Origin: DASVDK01 sp036562265 [NCBI: Thermodesulfobacteriota bacterium]
GTDB taxonomy: Bacteria; DASVDK01
Reading direction: 5' to 3'
NCBI GenBank assembly: GCA_036562265.1
Contig: DATCKS010000427.1
Coordinates: forward strand, 1 to 5,696
Length of the DNA stretch: 5,696 bases
Made by a program: the position numbers and the translations under genes. The notes beneath the pieces were generated by a model. That model searched no databases and was not told the origin of the DNA. It saw only the letters and a list, made by a program, of their open reading frames with translations. This document shows, in pieces, positions 1-5,214 of the stretch; the stretch's first letter is position 1; each line of letters starts with the position of its first letter.

Positions 1-346
1 CGGGGATCCAGGGGATCGCGCCGAGACAGACGACCTGCGTCGCCGCGGCGACCGCGAGCCCGTAGTACCCGTAGCGCCGGGCGCCCGGCAGGTCGCCGCG
101 TCCGAAGAGCTGCGACGCGAAGCTCGACACGATGAACACGACCCCCATGGGCAGGATCAGGATGGAGAAGGTGTTGAGCGCGCCGGCCGTCGTGGCGGCG
201 AGCGCGGCTTCGCCGAGGTCGGCCACCATCACCGCGTCGGCCAACCCGATGACCACCTGGGTGGAGCGGGAGACGATGATCGGCCAGGCGAGGCCAAGGA
301 GGGCCGAGAGGGAGACGTCGGGACGACGGTGCGGGGTCACGGGCAT
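1..346 (-). CDS. MATE-family efflux transporter, N-terminal 115 residues (runs off left edge)
   Basis: Cation-coupled drug/metabolite exporter of the inner membrane, MATE (NorM/DinF-type) family by recognition. The visible 115 residues are about a quarter of the usual 440-470. The first helix (about 13-36) contains LAWPIIVS and runs into LADAVMVADLGEAALAA. The Asp at 37 sits where MATE proteins have their conserved helix-1 Asp in the 'D-x-V/M-M' motif (NorM D36), linked to ion coupling. A second helix (about 56-76) is followed by SQLFGRGD (78-85), matching the family's Q-x-x-G-x-G-D loop, and a third helix starts near 93. The ATG at 346-344 is the only in-frame start that leaves a normal short cytoplasmic lead; its upstream GAG/AAGATG context is a weak ribosome site. 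It is transcribed divergently from the kinase gene. Family call is confident; substrate cannot be told. Confidence 0.85.
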   Translation of the reverse strand, partial: MPVTPHRRPDVSLSALLGLAWPIIVSRSTQVVIGLADAVMVADLGEAALAATTAGALNTFSILILPMGVVFIVSSFASQLFGRGDLPGARRYGYYGLAVAAATQVVCLGAIPWIP

Positions 347-362
347 CCGGACATCTTACTCG

Positions 363-387
363 CGGCGGCGCCGACGTCACGCCGCCG
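363..387. repeat. Inverted repeat (8-bp arms) in exporter leader
   Basis: CGGCGGCG at 363-370 is the perfect complement of CGCCGCCG at 380-387 with a 9-base loop that contains the palindrome GACGTC (373-378). It lies 17 bases upstream of the exporter start, so on the minus strand it would fold in the mRNA leader; as DNA it could be an operator. GC-only arms of this length also arise by chance in such DNA, hence the low confidence in a function. Confidence 0.35.
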
Positions 388-402
388 GCGGTCATCCCGG
401 GG

Positions 403-430
403 TTGACAACGCTCCGCCGAGCATGATTAC
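403..430 (+). promoter_or_regulatory. Possible sigma70-type promoter for the histidine kinase gene
   Basis: A perfect TTGACA at 403-408 is followed 16 bases later by GATTAC (425-430), a poor match (3 of 6) to TATAAT. It stands in the only relatively AT-containing part of the divergent region and would give a leader of about 120 bases ahead of the kinase start at 559. The -35 box is good and the -10 box is weak, so this is a candidate only. Confidence 0.35.
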
Positions 431-545
431 CTCGCCGGAGGAGGGTCGCTCGTCACCCGCGTCGTCGCACACCATGAAGCACGAGGACCCTGCCTGCCGA
501 CTCGTCGACCACGTGATATCCACCACGCCGCACGCGTAGCCGAAC

Positions 546-553
546 GGGGAGGG
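546..553 (+). promoter_or_regulatory. Ribosome binding site of the histidine kinase gene
   Basis: GGGGAGGG ends 5 bases before the ATG at 559. It decides this start over the internal ATG at 580, which has no purine-rich site ahead of it. Confidence 0.7.
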
Positions 554-558
554 CGTGT

Positions 559-2715
559 ATGACCAACGCCGGCGGCCCCATGTGGCCAGTCCGGGCGAGG
601 CGGCGCATCCGCGACCTCATCGAGGGTCTCGGCGCGATCTTCTGGGAAGCGGACGCCGCGACCTGGCAGTTCACCTTCGTGAGCCGGCGCGCCGAGGAGA
701 TCCTCGGCTACCCGATCGAGCGCTGGCTCCGAACGCCCGACTTCTGGATCTCGCTCGTCCACCCCGACGATCGCGAGAGGGCGATCGCGCATTGCGAGGC
801 GGCGATGCGCGAGGGGCGCGATCACGAGATCGAGTACCGGGTGGTGGCCGCCGACGGCCGCGTCGTCTGGCTGCACGAACTCGTGCACATCGTCCGTGAC
901 CCGGAGGGACGGGCGCTGAAGCTGCGAGGCGTGATGGTCGACATCAGCGCGCGCAAGCGCGTGGAGGAGGCGCTCAAGGCCCGGGTGCGGCAGCAGGCCG
1001 CGGTCGCCGATCTCGGCCAGCGGGCCCTCACCGGGGTCGACGTGGCGACGCTGATGAACGACGCCGTCGGCCTGGTCGCCCGCACGCTCGAGGTCGAGTA
1101 CGTGAAGGTGCTCGAGCTGCTCCCCGACGGCACCACGCTCCGCCTCCGCGCGGGCGTGGGGTGGGGCGCCGACCTCGTTGGCCAGGCCACGGTCGGCAGC
1201 GGCCGCGATTCCCAGGCGGGCTACACGCTCCTCCGCGGCGAGCCGGTCATCGTCGAGGACTGGCGGACCGAGCGCCGCTTCAAGCTCCCCCCGGTCCACC
1301 AGGCGCACCAGCTCACGAGCGGCGTGACCGTCATCATCGACGGCCGGCGTCGCCCCTTCGGCGTCCTCGGCGCGCACAGCAGTCGACCGCGGACCTTCAC
1401 GCGGGACGACATCCACTTCCTGCAGGCCGTCGCCAACGTGCTCGCCATGGCGATCGAGCGCAAGTGGGCCGACGAGGCCCAGCGCTTCCTCGCCGAGGCG
1501 AGCCGGCAACTGGCCGGCTCGCTCGACTGCGACGCGACGCTCGCGAGCGTGAGCCGCCTGGCGGTGCCTCGGCTCGCCGACTGCTGTGTCGTCGACCTCG
1601 TCGACCGGGACCGGTCGATCCGCCGGCTGGGGGCGACGCACGTCGACCCCGAGAAGGAGGCGCTCGCGCGCGAGCTGCTTCGCGTCCCGCCCGACGCCGG
1701 AAGCCGGCATCCGATCCCGGAGGCGATCCGGAGCGGCCGGCCGGAGGTGCTGGCCGACGCGCAGGACGCGCTGCCCGCCCGCGTCGGCTACGACCGGCGC
1801 CAGCTCGAGGTACTCGAGGCCTTGCGCCTGCGCCAGCTCATGGTGGTCCCCCTCGTGGCCCGCAACCGGACGCTCGGCGCGATCACGTTCGCGTCGGCCA
1901 GCTCGGCCCGCTACGACGACGCCGACCTCGCCCTCGCCGAGGACCTCGCGCGGCGGGCCGCGCTCGCGGCGGACAACGCCAGGCTCTACGAGGAGGCCCA
2001 GGAGGCGATCCGGGTGCGCGACGACTTCCTCGCCCGTGCCTCCCACGAGCTCAGGACGCCGCTCACCGTCGTCAAGGGGAACCTCGCCTTCTTCGCCAGA
2101 GGCGTGGCTCCCGCGGAGGGGGCCGCCCTGGTCTCGGCCGCCAGGCGGCACGTCGACCAGATGATCCGGCTGCTCAACGACCTGCTCGACGCCTCGCGCC
2201 TGGCGGCCGGGCAATTGCCGCTCGACGTCGAGGTGGTGGAGCTCGCGGCGGAGGTCGCCGAGGTGCTGGGGCAGGTCGCGCCGCTCGCGCAGGAGAAGGG
2301 GGTCGCCATCGCGAACGCCGTCGAGGCCGGGCTCGCGCTCGTCGGCGACCGGCTGAAGATCGAGCAGATTCTGGTGAACCTGCTGACGAACGCCATCAAG
2401 CACACCCCCGCCGGCGGGACGATCCGGGTCACCGGCTACGCCGTCGCCGGCGAGCTCGAGGTGCGCGTGCAGGACAGCGGCGCCGGGATCCCGAGCGAGC
2501 ACCTCGAGCGGATCTTCGAGCCGTTCGTCCAGATCACCGGCACCTCAGGGCGGCCGACCGCCGCGCGACAGGGGGCCGGCCTGGGGCTCGCCATCGCCAG
2601 GCGGCTGACCGAGCTGCACGGCGGCCGGATCTGGGCCGAGAGCGCGGGGCTCGGCTGCGGGAGCACCTTCGTCCTCCGCCTGCCGGCGGCCAAGGGCCGC
2701 GAGTGCGCCGCCTGA
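559..2715 (+). CDS. Soluble PAS-GAF-GAF sensor histidine kinase
   Basis: Sensor kinase of a two-component system: autophosphorylates on a histidine and passes the phosphate to a response regulator. Order of domains in 718 residues: PAS of the PAS_3 type (about 18-135, with AEEILGYP, VHPDDRE, and the PAC-like end LRGVMVDISARKRVEEAL); first GAF (about 142-300); short helical linker ERKWADEAQRFL (300-311); second GAF (about 312-470); HisKA with ASHELRTPL and the phospho-acceptor His496; HATPase_c with N-box NLLTNAIKH (Asn611), G1 box DSGAGI (639-644), F box IFEPF (652-656) and G2 box GAGLGL (672-677). All catalytic boxes are intact. No signal peptide or membrane helix is visible, so it should sense a cytoplasmic or diffusible cue. 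The PAS lacks an evident heme or flavin cysteine signature, so the ligand is unknown. No receiver domain and no adjacent response regulator: an orphan kinase here. Function as a kinase is firm; signal and partner are not known. Confidence 0.95.
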   Translation: MTNAGGPMWPVRARRRIRDLIEGLGAIFWEADAATWQFTFVSRRAEEILGYPIERWLRTPDFWISLVHPDDRERAIAHCEAAMREGRDHEIEYRVVAADGRVVWLHELVHIVRDPEGRALKLRGVMVDISARKRVEEALKARVRQQAAVADLGQRALTGVDVATLMNDAVGLVARTLEVEYVKVLELLPDGTTLRLRAGVGWGADLVGQATVGSGRDSQAGYTLLRGEPVIVEDWRTERRFKLPPVHQAHQLTSGVTVIIDGRRRPFGVLGAHSSRPRTFTRDDIHFLQAVANVLAMAIERKWADEAQRFLAEASRQLAGSLDCDATLASVSRLAVPRLADCCVVDLVDRDRSIRRLGATHVDPEKEALARELLRVPPDAGSRHPIPEAIRSGRPEVLADAQDALPARVGYDRRQLEVLEALRLRQLMVVPLVARNRTLGAITFASASSARYDDADLALAEDLARRAALAADNARLYEEAQEAIRVRDDFLARASHELRTPLTVVKGNLAFFARGVAPAEGAALVSAARRHVDQMIRLLNDLLDASRLAAGQLPLDVEVVELAAEVAEVLGQVAPLAQEKGVAIANAVEAGLALVGDRLKIEQILVNLLTNAIKHTPAGGTIRVTGYAVAGELEVRVQDSGAGIPSEHLERIFEPFVQITGTSGRPTAARQGAGLGLAIARRLTELHGGRIWAESAGLGCGSTFVLRLPAAKGRECAA

Positions 2716-2721
2716 TGCCCC

Positions 2722-2758
2722 CTCGAGCGGCGGCGCCCAGGGTTGCGCCGCCGACGAG
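2722..2758 (+). terminator. GC-rich hairpin just after the kinase stop
   Basis: CGGCGGCGC (2728-2736) pairs perfectly with GCGCCGCCG (2745-2753) across an 8-base loop, and outer arms CTCG (2722-2725) and CGAG (2755-2758) extend the stem past a small internal bulge. It begins 7 bases after the kinase stop at 2715. No run of T follows, so it is not a classical intrinsic terminator; it could attenuate, pause, protect the upstream mRNA 3' end, or be neutral. Confidence 0.4.
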
Positions 2759-2791
2759 CGGACCGGGGATGACGTCGACGAGGCTCGTCAC

Positions 2792-2796
2792 GGAGG
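2792..2796 (+). promoter_or_regulatory. Ribosome binding site of the methyltransferase gene
   Basis: GGAGG ends 4 bases before the GTG at 2801 and fixes that non-ATG start. The frame stays open upstream into the kinase gene without another start codon that has a site of this quality. Confidence 0.6.
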
Positions 2797-2800
2797 CGCC

Positions 2801-3472
2801 GTGAACCGGCGGCGCGCCGCCGAACTCGGCGGCCGCCTGGCCGAGCACGTCGCCGCGGGGATCGCACGGCTGGCCGGCCGGCGCTACTTCGACGGCGCCT
2901 ACTTCGATCGGGTCTACGCCGATCGCGACCCGTGGGGCTACGCCGCCTCGCCGTACGAGGCGGCGCGGCGCGAGGCGGTGCTCGCGGCCCTTCCGCGGCA
3001 AAGGTACCGATCGATCCTCGAGGTGGGCTGCGGCGAGGGACACACCACGCGCCGCCTCGCCGAGCGGGGCGATCGCGTCGTGGGCCTCGACATCTCCGAC
3101 CGGGCGGTGGCGCGCGCCGTCGAGCTGCCGGCCAACGTCCGGGTGGCGAGGGGCGATCTGCTCGCGCCGACCCTGCCGCCCGAGGCGCCGGCCGGCGCCT
3201 TCGACCTCGTCGTCTGCGCCGAGGTCCTCTACTACTGCTACCCGTTCCCCTTCGGCCGCACTTCCAGGCTGGTCCGCGACCGGATCGTCGCCTGGCTCGC
3301 GCCGGGCGGCGACCTGGTCCTCGAGCACCCGCGTCACACGCTCGCCCACCGCCCGTTCGACCGGCTCGTCGGCGCGACGCTCGTCACGCTCGAGCGCCGG
3401 CGGGTCGCCCTCCCCCCTCGGCCGGTCGCGATCGCGGTCTACCGGCGGCGCGAGGGGGCCGTCAGAGCGTGA
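2801..3472 (+). CDS. NodS-like class I SAM-dependent methyltransferase
   Basis: Transfers a methyl group from S-adenosylmethionine, cytoplasmic, 223 residues. Seen directly: the N-terminal block YFDRVYADRDPWGYAASPYE-type segment (about 33-53) typical of NodS/related methyltransferases, motif I LEVGCGEG (73-80), acidic end of strand 2 in GLDIS (Asp97), GD at 118-119, and motif IV-like FDLVVCAEVLYY (134-145). The 'DPWGY...YE..R' lead before motif I and the overall length fit the NodS family (N-methylation of a chitooligosaccharide amine in rhizobia), but many non-nodulating bacteria carry relatives beside glycosyltransferases or PIG-L deacetylases. None of those partners is in the window, so the substrate is unknown and a nodS symbol is not justified. 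GTG start is chosen from the GGAGG 4 bases upstream. Its last 11 bases overlap the end of the convergent hydrolase gene. It lies 85 bp downstream of the kinase on the same strand and may be co-transcribed with it. Confidence 0.85.
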   Translation: MNRRRAAELGGRLAEHVAAGIARLAGRRYFDGAYFDRVYADRDPWGYAASPYEAARREAVLAALPRQRYRSILEVGCGEGHTTRRLAERGDRVVGLDISDRAVARAVELPANVRVARGDLLAPTLPPEAPAGAFDLVVCAEVLYYCYPFPFGRTSRLVRDRIVAWLAPGGDLVLEHPRHTLAHRPFDRLVGATLVTLERRRVALPPRPVAIAVYRRREGAVRA

Positions 3473-4211
3473 CCGTCTTGCCGTCCTCGGCCGTCTCGCA
3501 GGGGACCTCGGCGAGCCGGCCGAGCATGTCGCGGCTCATGTGGGTCAGGATCACCCGTCTCGCGCCGATCCTCGGCAGGGCCCGCGCGAGCGTCGCGTAG
3601 TCGAGGTGGTACCGGATCGGCTTGTCGAAGAAGTAGGCCTCGGCGATGAGCAGGTCCGCGCCGGCCGCCGCCTCGACGAGGGCGTCGGTCCACTCCGTGT
3701 CGCCGGTGTAGGCGATGACCCGGCCGTCGCACTCGAGCCTGAGCGCGAAGGGGGGCGCGCCGCTCGCGTGCTGCACGACCGTCGGGGTCAGCACGAAGCC
3801 GCCGAAGGTCCGCGGGACGTCCGGCTCGAGGTCGATCAGCTCGAGCGGGAACGCGCGCGCCACCCGCGACGAGCCGGGGAAGAGCGCCTCCATCGTCTCG
3901 GTCACCCGGCGGGCCGTCCCGGGAGGGCCGGCGACCAGGAGCGGTCGGGTCCGTTTGCTGACGAGCTGCGCGTCGAGGACCAGGAACGGGACGCCGCCGA
4001 AGTGATCGCCGTGGAGGTGGCTGAGGAACACGGCGTCGACGGCGTTCGGCTCGACGCCGAAACGGCGCATGGCGACGAGCGACGAGGCGCCGCAGTCGAG
4101 GAGGACCCGCCCGCCGCCCGCCTCGACGAGGATGCACGCCTGGAAGCGGCCGCCGCTGCCGAAGGCGTCGCCGCTGCCGAGGAAGGTGACGCGCACGGGC
4201 GTCGCGCTCAC
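3462..4211 (-). CDS. Metallo-beta-lactamase-fold hydrolase, RNase Z-like
   Basis: Binuclear metal-dependent hydrolase, cytoplasmic (no signal peptide), 249 residues. It opens with VTFLGSGDAFGSGGR (8-22), the usual first strand and loop of RNase Z/arylsulfatase-type MBL proteins. Metal ligands are visible in order: His65, His67, Asp69, His70 in SHLHGDHFGG; His148 in VVQHASG; Asp171 in YTGDTEW; His224 in LTHMSRD. All seven are present, so it should be active. In place of the RNase Z 'HEATF...HST' segment it has AEAYFFD (190-196) and YHLDYATL (201-208). This points to a small-molecule hydrolase or phosphodiesterase of the same superfamily rather than tRNA 3' processing. Start is GTG 4211-4209: AGGAGG stands 4 bases upstream and the GTG overlaps the reductase stop as GTGA, so the two are translationally coupled. 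The frame is open further upstream, which would give a false N-terminal extension. Substrate unknown. Confidence 0.88.
   Translation of the reverse strand: MSATPVRVTFLGSGDAFGSGGRFQACILVEAGGGRVLLDCGASSLVAMRRFGVEPNAVDAVFLSHLHGDHFGGVPFLVLDAQLVSKRTRPLLVAGPPGTARRVTETMEALFPGSSRVARAFPLELIDLEPDVPRTFGGFVLTPTVVQHASGAPPFALRLECDGRVIAYTGDTEWTDALVEAAAGADLLIAEAYFFDKPIRYHLDYATLARALPRIGARRVILTHMSRDMLGRLAEVPCETAEDGKTVTL
4208..4211 (-). other. GTGA stop/start overlap between reductase and hydrolase
   Basis: On the minus strand the hydrolase start GTG (4211-4209) and the reductase stop TGA (4210-4208) share two bases in a GTGA quartet. This arrangement is typical of termination-reinitiation and marks the two genes as one operon. 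Confidence 0.85.
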
Positions 4212-5140
4212 GTCGCCTCCTGAGCGATCTTCATCCTCTGCGCCTCGTCGGGGAGGGGACCGTAGCCGGCCCTCATGTTGTCGCGCAGGTGAGCCACCCG
4301 GGAGGTGGCGGGGATCGCGCAGGTGATCGCCGGGTGCGAGACGACGAACTTGAGCAGGAGCTGCGCCCAGCTCTCGCAGCCGATCTCGGCGGCCCACGAC
4401 GGCAGCGGGCGGCTCCGCAGGCGGCGGAACAGGTTGCCGCCCGCGAACGGCCGGTTGGCGATCACCGCCACGCCCCGGTCGAGGCAGAGCGGCAGGAGGC
4501 GCCGCTCCGCCTCCCGCTCGCCGACGGAGTAGTTGATCTGGACGAAGTCGATCGGCTCGGCGGCGACGATGCGCGCCACGTCGTCGTGGGCCCCCGCCGT
4601 GTAATGCGTCACCCCGATGTAGCGGACCCGCCCCTGCCGCTTCCACTCGCGCAGCGTGTCGAGGTGCGTCGCGACGTCGACCAGGTTGTGCACCTGCATG
4701 AGGTCGATGCGCTCGACCCTGAGCCTGCGCATCGACGTCTCCATCTGGCGGATACCGGCCGCCTTGCCCGAGGTCCAGACCTTGGTGGCGAAGAAGAGCG
4801 ACTGGTGGAGCCCGAGCCTGGCGGCGAGGTCGCCGACCACCTCCTCGGCCCGGCCGTACATCGGCGAGGAGTCGACCAGCGTCCCGCCCATCGCCGCGAA
4901 GGCGGCGAGGACCTCCTCGAGCGGGGCGCGCTCGGCGGGGCTCTGGCCGACGTCGAAGGTCTGCCAGGTCCCGAGCCCGATCACCGGGAGCATCTCGCCC
5001 GACGAGGGGATGCGGCGGGTGAGCATGGGGCCCGCCGGGGCCGCGGCCGCCCCCGGGGCGGCGCCCGGCGATGCGGCTGCCAGTCCTGCCATCGCCGCGC
5101 CGATCAGGCGCAGCCCCTCGCGTCGACTCATCGCCGGCAT
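4208..5140 (-). CDS. Tat-signal aldo/keto reductase
   Basis: NAD(P)H-dependent carbonyl reductase or alcohol dehydrogenase of the AKR TIM-barrel family, 310 residues. Catalytic tetrad is complete: Asp90 and Tyr95 in LVDSSPMYGRAE, Lys120 in FATKVW, His151 in LMQVHN. Late cofactor-side motifs IPATS (276-280) and the QINYSV strand (201-206) are also present. The N-terminus is a twin-arginine signal: SRREGLRL (5-12), a hydrophobic stretch LIGAAMAGLAAA (12-23), and an Ala/Pro/Gly-rich segment to about 37 before the barrel starts at RRIPSSGEMLPVIGLGTW. Export folded, with bound cofactor, to the periplasm fits the Tat route. The ATG at 5140 is preferred because GGAGG lies 4 bases upstream; the ATG at 5131 is 13 bases from it. 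Longer frames upstream lack a ribosome site. First gene of a coupled pair with the hydrolase; substrate is unknown. Export is inferred from the signal. Confidence 0.9.
   Translation of the reverse strand: MPAMSRREGLRLIGAAMAGLAAASPGAAPGAAAAPAGPMLTRRIPSSGEMLPVIGLGTWQTFDVGQSPAERAPLEEVLAAFAAMGGTLVDSSPMYGRAEEVVGDLAARLGLHQSLFFATKVWTSGKAAGIRQMETSMRRLRVERIDLMQVHNLVDVATHLDTLREWKRQGRVRYIGVTHYTAGAHDDVARIVAAEPIDFVQINYSVGEREAERRLLPLCLDRGVAVIANRPFAGGNLFRRLRSRPLPSWAAEIGCESWAQLLLKFVVSHPAITCAIPATSRVAHLRDNMRAGYGPLPDEAQRMKIAQEAT
4216..4221 (-). promoter_or_regulatory. Ribosome binding site of the hydrolase gene
   Basis: AGGAGG (minus strand) ends 4 bases before the GTG at 4211 and lies inside the last codons of the reductase gene. 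It decides the hydrolase start. Confidence 0.75.
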
Positions 5141-5144
5141 GGTG

Positions 5145-5149
5145 CCTCC
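5145..5149 (-). promoter_or_regulatory. Ribosome binding site of the aldo/keto reductase gene
   Basis: GGAGG (minus strand) sits 4 bases before the ATG at 5140 and separates this start from the longer open frame that continues upstream. The 74 bp between it and the broken upstream gene show no convincing promoter or terminator. Confidence 0.65.
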
Positions 5150-5214
5150 GGACCACCCGGCGACCATCTTGCCACGAACGCCGCCCCGCTGCGCGCGGTC
5201 GGTGGGCGCCCCGG

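Larger units (their letters stand above)
347..558. other. Divergent intergenic region between exporter and kinase genes
   Basis: A 212-bp gap between two divergently oriented genes, so it should hold both promoters. It contains a GC-rich inverted repeat nearest the exporter, a TTGACA box near its middle, and a ribosome site at its right end. A 21-codon ATG frame at 474-539 has no ribosome site at a usable distance and was not called. I see no clear transcription-factor operator with dyad symmetry beyond the inverted repeat. Confidence 0.6.

Noticed and set aside
474-539. A 21-codon ATG frame in the kinase leader
   Set aside because: The nearest purine-rich site (near 437-443) is about 30 bases away and the peptide has no recognisable feature.
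427-2502. A 691-codon open frame antisense to the histidine kinase
   Set aside because: It is a GC-codon shadow: composition is Arg/Asp/Glu/Gly/Val-rich with no domain I recognise, while the plus strand encodes an intact kinase with all catalytic boxes.
1161-2804. A 547-codon plus-strand frame overlapping the kinase
   Set aside because: Extremely Arg/Ala/Pro/Gly-rich out-of-frame translation of the kinase coding sequence; no ribosome site at its start.
3427-3436. CGCGATCGCG palindrome, with further GCGATCGC copies at 781 and 3069, resembling the cyanobacterial HIP1 element
   Set aside because: A few copies are expected in such GC-rich coding DNA, all lie inside genes, and nothing else suggests a cyanobacterium.
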